DNA of 64,000 bases from Apodemus sylvaticus (Eukaryota > Chordata > Mammalia > Rodentia > Muridae). The notes under the pieces were generated by a model. It was not told the DNA's origin and made no database searches. It saw nothing but the letters and a program-made list of their open reading frames with translations. Within the stretch, counting starts at the first letter, position 1; each line of letters opens with the position of its first letter. Shown here piece by piece: positions 53,877-64,000 of the stretch. The translations under genes and the position numbers were made by a program. Location of the stretch: positions 134,943,014-135,007,013 of the forward strand of contig NC_067495.1 in the NCBI RefSeq assembly GCF_947179515.1, in the 5' to 3' direction.

Positions 53877-54689
53877 GCTCATTGTTCCATTGTGTCCCAT
53901 ATTTTTTTATTTAAGTCAAAGTTTTACTGAAAAGTTAACCAAGAAAATGAAAAGGCTACTGTGAGTTCTAGTTTGGAAGGAATAGTATGCTTCCAGGAGG
54001 TGGCTTAAAATAGCACGTGCTAAATTTGAGCTTAAATGCCACAGAAATCATAGGCAAGGTCAATGGCTTTGTATTCCTGAAAGATCCCAAAAGATCTGCC
54101 TAGGCAAGTGCAAGGCACTTTAGGAAAGTTGGGCTGGCCAACTTTCCTAATTTGCCCAGAACTGAGGAGTTTGAGGTGGGTTGATAAAGGACTTTCCATT
54201 CTAAACCTGGGAATGTTTTGGGCTAAACTAAGATGCTACCACATCCTATATAACAGTTCTACCAACTGGGTCTAATGGCCTGAATAAGTCATGGACTGGT
54301 AAGTGCATTGGTGTGTGCAACAGGCCCTTGCAAGTCTGAAAAGCATTACAGACAAAAAAGGGGCATGTTTGAGCCCTGGTGATCAATAGCCCTTTTCTTC
54401 AATCCTGTTCACAAGAAAAATGACTAGGAAAGGGGGCATAGGTGTTTTTGTTTATGAAAAAAGTGAAATGGCTGGACCACTCAGCTAGGGGATACTGTCT
54501 CTGCAATCATTCTCATACTTTCTATTTATATAAATAAATACACAGTGTAAGAAAGGTAACACCAATTCTTTTGTGTTCTCCATCTTTTAAGTAAAAGCTT
54601 CATCTTAAATAAAAATAAACAATTATAGATTACTAGGATACTTTCCAAAGCCAAGCCTTGCTGCAAACAGGGCAAATATGAGCTCTATG
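53877..54689. other. Single-copy DNA
   Basis: No feature recognised. An imperfect repeat GGAAAGTTGGGCTGGCCAAC near 54123-54143 forms a small hairpin-like sequence. Confidence 0.45.
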
Positions 54690-54860
54690 TGATCTCTTCT
54701 AACTACAAAGTAGGTAATATTATTATTCCCATTATATATATATATATATATATATGGAAACTGCTACACAGTCAAGATAAGTAGCTTATGCAAGATCACA
54801 TAGCTAATAGTTGCTAAAGGGTTCAAGTCCTGCCAGTCTTGCTTTGAACTTCAGGGTCTT
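54690..54860 (-). mobile_element. MIR SINE with (TA)n inside
   Basis: AAAGTAGGTAATATTATTAT, a (TA)n tract at about 54734-54755, then CAAGATCACATAGCTAATAG and GGGTTCAAGTCCTGCCAGTC match the reverse complement of MIR. Confidence 0.85.
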
Positions 54861-56249
54861 GGTTATGATGGTAAGTTGTATCCTCAAATGAAATTAATGT
54901 GACTGGGCAAAGAAGGTCAGACTTAGTTGGTCAAGGCAAGTGAGGAAGGGCTTGGGCCTGAAAACACAAACTGTAATAATCCAGGAGAATTACCCTCTCT
55001 GAACTCTATTGTGAATAGATTCAAGGTCCACAGTCATAACTCCCCTAATATGGGACTTAGGCAATTTCTGCAGAGGTAATCTTCCCACAAATCTCAGTTG
55101 AGATGCTTGCACCATGCATCGTAGGCCTCTTTTGCAGAGAGGCATATATTATTTGGAAATAGGTGACTGTTAATGGTTGACTCTAACACGCTCAGTGTCT
55201 TCCAGAAGGCTTCCCATGTTAAATTCATGGTTTGCCTTGACTACAGTAAGTACAAACATAGTGATGAAGATGACATAGACAGCAGGGATGTGGGTGGTAA
55301 AGCCTGGAGAATGGAGAACAGTGACTGTAAGCCAGTAAGTACATTAGCAGAAAGCAGAAAGCTATTTCCAGAGAAACTTCTCCAGAACACTATAGGAAAT
55401 TAATACAAGGAACTGGTATAATCTCACCTAATAAAGCCAGGAGCAGGTGTCAGCTGGTCCTGCCGTCAAAACAACTTAATAAGATTAGGCTCTAGCACAC
55501 AGAGAGCTTAGGGAGCTCATGGCTTATACTAAGTAGGATTCCGTTTTCATTAAGGGGATAGACAAATAAACTTTCTGTTATAGCTGAAAATCTCTCATTC
55601 AGTAAGTTTTTCTTTTAAGTGCCCACTATCTGTGAATATTTGTGCCGTTAGGGATTCTCTGCTTTCCTGATCTTATGGTCCATTGAGTAAAATAGACATT
55701 TTTCACGGCACAAGCAAAGGCATTCCTATAGATCCTGCTAAGTACTTGAATGAAAGGAATAGGGTTTGATAGAGAAGCTAACCATAGCAGGTAGCTGAGC
55801 TACGAACCACAGAGCCTTTCTCTTTCAGTGGGGTGTGAGCTAATACCTAGAAGAAGAATAGGAAGGAGTTGGACAAAGATTTGGAGGTGGGGTTGCAAGT
55901 AGACATCAGGTTAATTGGGCCTACGGGCGGGAAGGAGCTTTGTAATACTCTAAGAATGGAGTGGCTGAGCAAAGCTCGGTGGGAGCGTGGCTTCGAATAA
56001 GGTTGGATCAAAAGGATGTTCCGACCTTTTTAGGTCTTTGCAGACCCTGGGAAGAGTGTGGTTTGGGGACTTCATGGATGTTTCTTTCCTCATGTGTCTA
56101 GGAGAAAGGAAGAATTCTAGAACTACTAGATATTCATATGTAGAAAGAATCAACATCACTGCTTATGTCAAACCATAGATAATACATCACATCTCTAAGC
56201 ATAATATCGAAAATTATAAAGCCTCCAGAGGAAAATAGTAAAATATATG
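54861..56249. other. Single-copy DNA
   Basis: No repeat or gene recognised. Frames at 55173-55403 and 55950-56178 have no domains. Confidence 0.45.
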
Positions 56250-56400
56250 GCCTTGACCTGGTATGTTTACATCTTTTTCTCCCAGCACTTGAGAGGCCGA
56301 GACAAGAGAATTGCCATAAATTTGAGTCTAGACTGGGCTATATAATGAGTTACAGGCTAGTCTAGGCTAGGATGTGAGAACCTGCTTCTCCCTCAAATAA
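56250..56400 (+). mobile_element. Old B1-type SINE
   Basis: CCCAGCACTTGAGAGGCCGA, GACAAGAGAATTGCCATAAA, TGAGTCTAGACTGGGCTATA and AGAACCTGCTTCTCCCTC, in B1 order with the internal duplication. Confidence 0.75.
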
Positions 56401-56550
56401 AAATTCTGACATAAAAATTATTAAAAAATAAAATAAATTTGAGGGTCTATAGAGAGGATATGAAAGGAGTTGGGGGAGGTAGAATCGTAATCAGAATACA
56501 TAGTATGTTAGAATGCAAACTTTATAACAACCATTAAAAAATTGAAAAGA
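56401..56550. other. AT-rich spacer
   Basis: It could hold a decayed L1 end (GAGGATATGAAAGGAGTTGG), but I cannot confirm this. Confidence 0.35.
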
Positions 56551-56705
56551 AGGCTACAGAAGTGATTCAGCAGTTAGGAATCCATGTTACTCATTCACAG
56601 AACCCCAACCTTGGTTCCCTGTGACCCCCATCAAGCAGCCAACAGCCACTCACAACTCCAGCTGCACATATCCAGATACATAGATTCATAGTTAGAACCA
56701 AGCCA
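56551..56705 (+). mobile_element. B3-type SINE
   Basis: AGAAGTGATTCAGCAGTTAG, CAACCTTGGTTCCCTGTGAC, CAGCCACTCACAACTCCAGC. Diverged. Confidence 0.7.
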
Positions 56706-56774
56706 AGCCACTGCCTAGAGGGAAATACTAGAAATGTATATTTGCTATGAGACTTAGATCAAGAATACATGAAG

Positions 56775-56962
56775 AAGAGCCTAAAAGATAGCTCAGCAGG
56801 TACAGCTGATGCTGTGCAAGCCAGGCCACCACACTTTTATCTCCACAAACCCACAAAAAGGCAGAAAGAGAGTAGGAAGAGAGGACCGGCTCTGCAAAGT
56901 AGTCCTCTGACTTCTACACAGCTGCCATGTTGTTCATATGCCCTCTTCATCCACCAGTAACA
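56775..56962 (+). mobile_element. tRNA-derived SINE (B3/B2 clade)
   Basis: TAAAAGATAGCTCAGCAGGT, a CAAGCCAGGCCACCACACTT segment, GAAGAGAGGACCGGCTCTGC and GTAGTCCTCTGACTTCTACA correspond to the SINE type at 26745 and 30376, but without the microsatellite. Confidence 0.7.
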
Positions 56963-57004
56963 AAGAAAAACTGTTTAAATAGAAAAGAATGTATAAGGAA
57001 GTCT

Positions 57005-57185
57005 CACCATTCAGTAAGAAGAAAACAAACACTCTTCCACCACCAAATGGTCAAAAGCATGAATGGAAGCAAACACACGAAAAATCGTTCAGTATCATCT
57101 TAATCATCACAGAAAGACAAATGAAAACTATCCCAAGATACTATTATATAATCTCTAGAATGGTTCAAATTAAAAGACTGCTGAG
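57005..57185 (+). mobile_element. L1M ORF2 fragment
   Basis: AAATGGTCAAAAGCATGAAT, CAGTATCATCTTAATCATCA and GACAAATGAAAACTATCCCA are decayed ORF2 segments in sense orientation. Confidence 0.7.
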
Positions 57186-57376
57186 TGGAGCTGGAGAGAG
57201 AGCTTGGCAGTAAACGGTGGTACTGCTTTTGTAGAGGGTCACTTCCCAGCACCTGAGTCTGCCATCTTCAGTGGATACTGGAGACATTCTTCTGGCTTCA
57301 GCAAACACATGTGTTCACATGCATGTACCCACACACAGATACATACACATATACATAATTACAAATAAAAACAAAA
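57186..57376 (+). mobile_element. B3-type SINE
   Basis: GAGCTGGAGAGAGAGCTTGG, TTCCCAGCACCTGAGTCTGC, ATTCTTCTGGCTTCAGCAAA and a CACATGCATGTACCCACACA end. Confidence 0.8.
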
Positions 57377-57399
57377 TATTGCTCAGGTTGATGGCTTCT

Positions 57400-57595
57400 G
57401 AGATCAGAATTATTTTTCTTCAGGGATGAGCTCCCTAATAAGTTGTCCATGACTCTATACTACTCTGTACCCATGTAATACAGACAAAGCTAACTGGACT
57501 CCATATAGTGATGGACTCAGAATATATATATATATATTCACACACATGCCTATGAGTATGAGTGAAAATTATATACATCCTCTAGAAACCACATT
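57400..57595 (+). mobile_element. Lx-type L1 3' end (probable)
   Basis: GGGATGAGCTCCCTAATAAG and TTGTCCATGACTCTATACTA followed by a TATATATATATATTCACACA stretch resemble the end of a murine Lx element. Confidence 0.5.
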
Positions 57596-57624
57596 TGGAA
57601 GTTTAGATATTTGTGTTGCTCCAA

Positions 57625-57815
57625 ATATCATGTGATATGATATGACTTTTTTCTCTTGATGCTGGACAGTGACAGGTATTGACACCTCCCAGTCAGTCAT
57701 GTTACAAAGCCAGGAAAAAAGGAGCATGCTACAGTGAACTTAGTGTTTGAGCTAGGATGTTGAATAAAGTCTATCAAATGTACTGTTGATTTATGTCATC
57801 TATTGACATCCAATG
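57625..57815. mobile_element. Possible fossil DNA transposon
   Basis: TTGATGCTGGACAGTGACAG, CCTCCCAGTCAGTCATGTTA, GAGCATGCTACAGTGAACTT and GAGCTAGGATGTTGAATAAA resemble a mammalian MITE-like repeat I have seen, but I cannot name it. Confidence 0.35.
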
Positions 57816-58683
57816 CCACAATCTGGAAATGTCGTAGTAAACTAAGTAGCACCTCTGTAGAATTATAGAAGATGTTTATCCCTCCACCCTTTCAATTCCC
57901 TCATACTAATTAGGAGAGAAAAATGATAGAGGAAAGAGGGCAATTTTACCATTAGACTACTTAATGTTTATTACGAGCATCGAATTCCTTAGGGCAAGGT
58001 TGATCTTCTCAGTCAAGATGTCTAATTTCTTCTTTCTTTTTTGTGCATAACTACTTAACAAACAGCAAACTAACAACAGCCTACCAAGAACAACAACTAC
58101 ACCTCTTGGGTCCTAGCATTTATATACCCTCTATAAGTACCCAGAATTCCAATTATCACACAATAGCAGAAACTATCTGCAGCTGGCAAAATCATGCCCT
58201 GCCAGAGCATGAGACAAATCATAGTCAGCTGCTTTGGACAATCTGAAGCAGTCTCACATCCCACACCTGGGATTAAAATGAAAACATATAATAATTCTGT
58301 TTTAAAAAAAACAACAAAATTCTCACTACATCCATACAGTTAATTTCTTTACGTTTCTTTTTGCTTTTGTAAGCCAACTAGCAAGGTCTTTCTATAGTCT
58401 ATGTCCATTAATTTGACACTATGCAGAATTTTGAGACATTTGCCAAAACAAGGTTTAACTACTCTCACTTTGTATTAATTAAAACACAGAGTCTTTCTAG
58501 CACCCTGAACAGCCCATTGCTAATATCTGTTAAGCTAAAAAGGTATCTTTAACTCCTTCTCTTTTTGTACTGCTAAGATGCTTTCCCAAGTGTCTCTCCT
58601 CCCACAATATAAAACCTCTGAGACATAGGAGCAAACTAATTTACCTAGCCCACAAAAGGCTAGAAAAATAATAGAGGAGACAG
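57816..58683. other. Single-copy DNA
   Basis: No feature recognised. Confidence 0.45.
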
Positions 58684-58856
58684 AGCATTTACTGCATGGC
58701 AAGCACTGCTCTGTGAGCTTCCTGTGAAGTTGGTCCATTCATTCTCACAGTAGCTCTATAAAGTAGTCACAGCATCATTATCCCATTCTCCTAGTGAGGA
58801 AGCTGAAGCCCAGAATGATTAAGTATCTTGTCCAAGAACACCTGCTTGGTAAGTGT
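58684..58856 (-). mobile_element. MIR SINE
   Basis: GAGCATTTACTGCATGGCAA, CAGTAGCTCTATAAAGTAGT, CATTATCCCATTCTCCTAGT, GAGGAAGCTGAAGCCCAGAA and CTTGTCCAAGAACACCTGCT: a long reverse-complement MIR with little internal loss. Confidence 0.9.
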
Positions 58857-59379
58857 GAAAGGTTAAAAATGAAATATCTTCACCCACAGAGCATTTCTCC
58901 AAGTATGAAACTTTTATAATAAATACAAAAGAAGGTAAGCAATGTGGCAAAGGTGAACTGGAAAACAGCAACATTCTTTTCAACGGGGGCTTAGGTCCAA
59001 TACAACCTTGATTTTTGTGACCACATATCCACCTTGATTTTGTGACCACATGGAAAGATTGGTGATAGACAGAGACAAAGGAAAAATCATCTCTTGTTGG
59101 GGAAATTGTGTATGAACTCCCTTCCTTCCCTGAGAATTTCTGTATTTATCAAAAGCCATCCAACAAGTATGTGTTGTGTTACATTTATCATTGAAATTTT
59201 TGTTTTTCAAAAACTAGATAGGGGGGTTAAATATTTTAAGTACTCTTTAACATTATATAGGATTGAAAACCCTCTGCAGTTAAGTCAAAGTTCATTTCTT
59301 ACACAATATACATCACAGTGAAGATGTGAAGAGCATTGAGTTTTCCCTTGCCTATTTTATAGAATAATTTCATATAGCA
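58857..59379. other. Single-copy DNA
   Basis: CCTTGATTTTTGTGACCACATATCCA is followed by a second CCTTGATTTTGTGACCACAT, a 22-base-class direct repeat at about 59006-59050. Otherwise no feature. Confidence 0.5.
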
Positions 59380-60600
59380 CTTGGTACTACTTATAGCTTG
59401 GTAATGGGAATTTTAACAAAGCTAGTTTTTAAGCAAGTGTCACAAATAACATTATGACAATCAACTTGTTTTGCCATGCATTTTAGAAAAGAGATGGATT
59501 AATTGAAAATTTATATGCAATAGCATGGGAGTAATTATATGTAGTAAGCCAAATTTACTTATGATAATAGACTTAATTGGAAAATTCTTTAATGTACCAT
59601 TTTAATAAGGGCATTAAAGAAATTGGGAAATTTGAAGAACATCCAATCATTTCTGAATTATAATTGTAAATGAGTGCAGATGACCTAATCTGCTTACGTA
59701 AATGATAATTATTAATTTAGCAATTGCACAAATGAGCTCAAAACATGTACTGCAATAATTACAATACGAACCAATAACTTCCTTGTCTGCCATTTGCACA
59801 AATGATTAAATTATATGAGGAATGTTTTCTCTATACTTTAAGAGCTAATGTAAATTTAAGAACCCAGGGAAATTATTAGTGTAATTAAAACTAATAAGTA
59901 TACACAAATATGGAAAACAAACAGCTGGATTTATAAAGCTTGAAGTCCTAATATCATGCATCTTTCATTGTAGCTGTAATGAATAATGAATCACTAAAAA
60001 AAAAAAATACTGCTTCCTGTAGTAAGTTACCATATACAGTATTGATTTGTAGTGCATTTTGCACTTGAGGCTTTTCCTCAAGAACAATATTTTCTCATTA
60101 CTCTCTCACCACTGATTAAGTTTATGTGTTTTAAATGCTGGTATATATTGTCAGTTAACCAAGGCATTAAGTGGAAACCCGACATGATATGCAAACCATC
60201 GTTAAAAGCCAAAGGCTTTTCATTTACAGGAGTCGTGATTCACATTGAATTTGTGCAGAACGATTTGGGGGGAAGGGAATATCAGAAAATTGCAGCTATT
60301 TATGGGCGGTGAGGTGAAATTAAGCACAAAATTCTCTGTCAATTAAGGAGTAATGGGGCCCAGGAAGTTGAGATGAGGTGGCTGCAGAGCCATGTGCTGG
60401 CAGCAGCACGCCCTCGCCCTCACAGCTGAGTGAGAAGCTCCCAGAGGCTCTCGGCCTGTGTCCAGCTGCCCTGCAGGGGCCCACGCCTGTCACCAGGACC
60501 TTCAGTGTCCCTCTGAAGGGCCCTCCAACAGATTGCTCCCTGGGCAGGCCTGTAGATTATGGCTGGGAACTTTAGGTGACAACAGGAGAGTTGTTGCCCC
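59380..60600. promoter_or_regulatory. Strong candidate conserved non-coding element cluster
   Basis: About 1.2 kb with no decayed repeat and dense homeodomain-type ATTA/TAAT cores: GGATTAATTGAAAATTTATA, GACTTAATTGGAAAATTC, GATAATTATTAATTTAGCAA, GTAATTACAATAC-like pieces, GTGTAATTAAAACTAATAAG, AGTGGAAACCCGACATGATA and CTGTCAATTAAGGAGTAATG. It turns GC-rich after about 60360. Unlike the rest of the window it looks selectively maintained. Short frames at 60052-60312 and 60378-60709 have no domain and overlap in several phases, so a coding role is unlikely but not excluded. Confidence 0.5.
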
Positions 60601-61487
60601 TTTGTCTGCTTTGGAAGGTCAGGATGGAAAGGCAGGCCAAATCCTGGGAAGGGTCTCACATCCTGATATGCCAAGTGACATTTCAGCATCTCAATTGCCT
60701 TCTTTGTAAAATGGTCACAATACTAACCATTGCTTTGGGAGATACTGAAATATGTATCTCCGGAACATAGAACTATCATTAACCTATGTACCTGCAACAC
60801 ATAGGAAACTGATAGCCCAATAGAAACTAAAGTGAATACATTATATAGTTTTAACTCCAATGCATATGTTACCTCCAGAAAAAAAAGTGTATAATGTGCA
60901 TGTCAGATTTACAAACTATAATATGCACAGAAATCACCTGAGGATCCTTGGAGCACAAGAATTTTATAAAGCCTAACATTCTGCTCTTCTAATCCGCTTC
61001 TAAGTGATGTCAACATGTCTAGCAGTAAATTAACACAATAAATATACACCAAACTCTCATGTACTGACTATCCACACCAAGAAAGGAAAAGGTACCATCA
61101 TGCCAGAAGATTGCTATTAATACATCCCACTAGTTGCACAGTTAACCTTAAACCTTAAGACCTTAGACCTTAACTTCTAGTCTCTCTTCTAATCACTTTC
61201 TTGCTTTCTATTATAGTTTTGAACCTATATCTATATCCTTAATGTAAATGACACCTGCCTATGTTCAAAATTCAAGTAAATAAAATGATAATACGCACAT
61301 TCTTTTGTAACTTGCTTGTCTATGAATATTTTGTGATATCCATATTGATAACGAATCATGGCTTGTCTTCACTGTTGCATAATACTTTCACTATTCACAT
61401 TTTTAAATTTTGATATTATATATAATATATTATTGATACTATATAATACTACTGTTTTAACCATTCTGAAAATTCTAATTGGTGTGT
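60601..61487. other. Single-copy DNA
   Basis: A short ACCTTA-type repeat cluster at 61143-61172 (TTAACCTTAAACCTTAAGAC). No other feature. Confidence 0.45.
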
Positions 61488-62500
61488 AACAATTATACAT
61501 CTCTGGGGGAAACAGTGTGGTGTTTTGACATATACATACAATGTGCTATTTATAGACAGGTTTATTTCAGCATTTATTTATTGCTTTAATTACTTGTAAT
61601 TTTCTTTCATTGGTAATTTTTTTAAATTCTATACAGTAGATCTTTGTCACCTCTCTGCTATGCCAAAGAACATAACAACTTGATTCTCCTACCTAACTAT
61701 ATTTTTTATCTGATATCATTCCTTCTCTATGCCACCTGTCCCCATACCACTGCCAGCCTCTAGTGTGCCCTATCTTCTATCTACTTCTACGATATCAACC
61801 TTTGATAATCTGCCAATTGTGAGTGACAGCATGCAACATTTAGTTTATAAGCCTGCATCTTAACATTATAGTTCTACAGCACTGATTATATTTTCAGTGT
61901 TGTACAATTGTCTCCACTAGATGTTTCTGAAACTTTCCCATTACTCCTCACAAAGATTCTAAGCACCAAGTGATAACCTCAGTTTCCTTCCCAAACATCT
62001 GATCACCTTTAAGATATTTTATATATTTCTAAGTTTACCTATTGTCGGTCTTTTTACATATGTAGCATCATAGAACAATTACCTTCTTGGTTCTGGCTTC
62101 TATCACTTAAACTGAGGTCTATCTCAATCCACATCTTTGTTCCTTCTTATTTTGGCTGAAGACTATTGTACTACATATATATAACCTATATTGTTCCATC
62201 CATTCATATGCTGACAGACACATGTAATTTCTACCTTTTCGCTAGTGTGAAAAGCACTACAATGGATATGGGCATATCAGTATCTACTTGAGTCTTGTTC
62301 TCAGTTTGAGTTTGTATCCAGAATTAGAATTACTAAAGCCATATGATACATTATGTTTAGAATTTTTAGAAACTATTAAGGCATTTTCCATAATGACTTT
62401 AGTTTATACCCTCCCCCCCCCCCACACACACCAGCAACGCTTGAGAGTTCCAATTTCACTAAAACTTTGCCAACATTTCTTTGTTTCTATTCTTTTTGTT
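61488..62500 (-). mobile_element. L1M LINE, 3' UTR into ORF2
   Basis: The plus strand runs GTGTAACAATTATACATCTC, GCCAGCCTCTAGTGTGCCCT, CTATCTACTTCTACGATATC, TTCCATCCATTCATATGCTG, CATTTTCCATAATGACTTTA and a CACACACCAGCAACGCTTGA segment. This is the reverse complement of an old L1 from its 3' UTR into ORF2. A C tract is at 62411-62422. Confidence 0.82.
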
Positions 62501-62511
62501 TTGTTAGCGGG

Positions 62512-62675
62512 TTAAAACAAGGTCTCATTCCGTAGCTCAGGCTGGTCTGGGACTTATTATGTATCCCAAGATGGCCTACAGCTTACGACAATCCACTCTT
62601 GCCCCAGTGTCTTTCCTTTCCTTCCCTTTGTGACTGCTGGGATTGAACTCAGGACCTCATGCACGCTAGGCATTT
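62512..62675 (-). mobile_element. B1/B4-type SINE
   Basis: AAACAAGGTCTCATTCCGTA, CTCAGGCTGGTCTGGGACTT, GCTGGGATTGAACTCAGGAC and CTCATGCACGCTAGGCA: a B1-like part then an ID-like end, the order of a reverse-complement B4. Confidence 0.75.
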
Positions 62676-62676
62676 T

Positions 62677-62835
62677 TTTTTCTTTACCTTTTATTCTGTG
62701 GCAGGCTCGCACTAAGTTGACTAAAATGGCCTTTAATTCACTCTGTACATCAGGAAGATATTCAACTCACAATCCTTTTCCCTCAGTCTCCCCAATAGTT
62801 GGGATTAAACCACAAATCCTGGCTCACAAGTTCAT
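62677..62835 (-). mobile_element. Old B1/PB1-like SINE
   Basis: GGCAGGCTCGCACTAAGTTG, GGCCTTTAATTCACTCTGTA, CCTCAGTCTCCCCAATAGTT and GGGATTAAACCACAAATCCT. The 124-residue frame 62630-63004 crosses this SINE and L1M and is not a gene. Confidence 0.72.
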
Positions 62836-62844
62836 TACCAATAC

Positions 62845-63560
62845 TAAGTGTTTGTGTGCTCTATCTTTCTTTGCTTCCATAACATCTGACAGCTTGTTAA
62901 GTATACTGATCTTTTCACAGAGCTTTTCATTTTGTATTAACTGTGGTATTTACTATTCCTTCCCTTTTACTGTTTGTGTGGTTAATGTGCTCATCTTTCT
63001 GTAGTTATTCAAGGAATGAAATTATGTTGCTTACCTGACATCTTGCCACTGTTGCACACATAACTGTGTGTTACGAGAATTTCCCTGACACTGCCTTCAC
63101 TGCCCTACGTAGGTTCTAGTGTGCTGTGTTTTGATTTGCATTGTCACTGAATTCTTTCTGATCCTTTGTAATTCCTTCTTTGCCCATTTGTTTGGGGAAA
63201 GTATGATGTTTCATTACCACACACTCCTGGAGACTCTAGATTTACTGTTATTGACTTACAGTCTCCTTCTGCTGTGGTCTGGAAGGATGCTTTGAATGAC
63301 TTTGGTCTTTTCAGATTAGTTGATGCTTCTTTTGTGGCCTAGCTTATGCTGTACCCTGGCAATGTCCCATTTAAATTTAAGAAGATGTAGTCTACTACAA
63401 GGGTGAGATGTTTTACATTCCAGTAAATCTCACTGATGGATAGTGTTCTGCCAGTACTCTGTCTCCTCATTTCCTGTGACATTTTATTTAACTATTTGCT
63501 CTGCTGTTGGACAACTTTATCAGTTATGATTTTGTGTTATTATAAATAACACTAGACTGT
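62845..63560 (-). mobile_element. L1M LINE ORF2 fragment
   Basis: AGGTTCTAGTGTGCTGTGTT, TTGATTTGCATTGTCACTGA, CTCCTTCTGCTGTGGTCTGG, TTTTGTGGCCTAGCTTATGC and GCTGTACCCTGGCAATGTCC follow reverse-complement ORF2. It is probably continuous with the block at 61488, the two SINEs being insertions. Confidence 0.8.
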
Positions 63561-63574
63561 ACAAAACCAAAATG

Positions 63575-64000
63575 ATTCTTCACAAATAACAAAAATCAGG
63601 TAAAGAGGAACTCTGAAATTGGGAGTGAATTTTTGTCGGCTATACATATGACAGAGGATTAATATCCAGAATACAAAGAATTCAAAAAACAAACAGCCAT
63701 AAACAAACAAAAAGAAACCCAACTAATTTAAAAAAAAAAAAAAGAGGGGGCTAGGGACCTGAACATAGGAAAAGATAGCTAAGAAATATCTAAAAAATAT
63801 ACATCATTCCAAGCAACTGAAAAAATGCAAATCAAAACATCTTTGCGATTTCATGTAACCCCAGTTGGAATTGCAAAGACCAGAAAAATGACCAAACAAT
63901 AAATGCTAGAAGGGATGTGGAGAAAAAGGAGCATCACAGTCACTGTTTGTAGAATAGCAAACTGGTCCAGCCACTTAGCAAATAATTGGGAAGAGTGCTC
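63575..64000 (+). mobile_element. L1 LINE ORF2 fragment, runs off the window
   Basis: AGAGGATTAATATCCAGAAT, GGGGGCTAGGGACCTGAACA, AATGCAAATCAAAACATCTT, ATTTCATGTAACCCCAGTTG and GAAGGGATGTGGAGAAAAAG follow sense-strand L1 ORF2. It is cut by the window end. Confidence 0.87.

Noticed and set aside
60378..60709. Possible coding exon in the GC-richer part (two frames plus antisense)
   Set aside because: Three overlapping short frames with no domain; the composition fits a regulatory block better. Cross-species substitution pattern would decide.
62630..63004. 124-residue plus-strand frame
   Set aside because: Crosses an old B1 and antisense L1M; no protein domain.

Overview
The window looks like mammalian, almost certainly mouse-type (genus Mus), intergenic DNA. 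The diagnostic signs are young B1 copies with the Mus-type body, a B2_Mm-type SINE with clean target-site duplications (TSDs), B3, B4 and ID SINEs, URR1 hAT elements, mouse L1 3' ends (sense strand ending in the ACATTTGAAATGTAAATAAA type), and long microsatellites. Older layers shared by placental mammals are also visible: MIR, L2, L1M and an MLT1 LTR. I find no functional protein-coding exon, tRNA or other RNA gene, and no CpG island. Every longer open frame is explained by a repeat, a microsatellite or a retrocopy, or is a chance frame. All repeat family names come from remembered consensus sequences and are not database results.

Layout. 1-15 kb: single-copy DNA with MIR, MLT1 and L2 fossils, B1/B3/B4 SINEs, two URR1 elements (one split by a B1), a rodent repeat split by an L1, and at about 14.6-15.0 kb a solo ERVK-like LTR with a TATA box, a poly(A) signal and a duplicated RFX-type X-box. 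15-22.5 kb: repeat-poor, with several AT-rich blocks that look like conserved non-coding DNA. 22.5-26 kb: a pile of minus-strand L1 fragments, one carrying a young B2. 26-37 kb: SINEs with CT/CA microsatellites, a plus-strand L1M, and two minus-strand processed pseudogenes, an internal piece of Hspa8 and a near-complete Rpl7a copy broken by an L1. A 200-base assembly gap lies at 38112-38311.

38-44 kb is again repeat-poor. 44.8-47.6 kb holds a 2.3-kb truncated L1 bracketed by long GAA tracts. 49-53.4 kb is a plus-strand L1M split by a younger Lx-type L1 that carries a 290-bp polypurine tract. 54-59 kb has MIR and B3 copies. 59.4-60.6 kb is the strongest enhancer-like block. 61.5-63.6 kb is a minus-strand L1M, followed head-to-head by a plus-strand L1 that runs off the window.

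No genes act together here. The likely interest lies in possible cis-regulatory blocks of an unseen neighbouring gene, in the LTR promoter motifs, in two retropseudogenes, and in unstable purine-pyrimidine repeats. I did not find a previously undescribed gene system.
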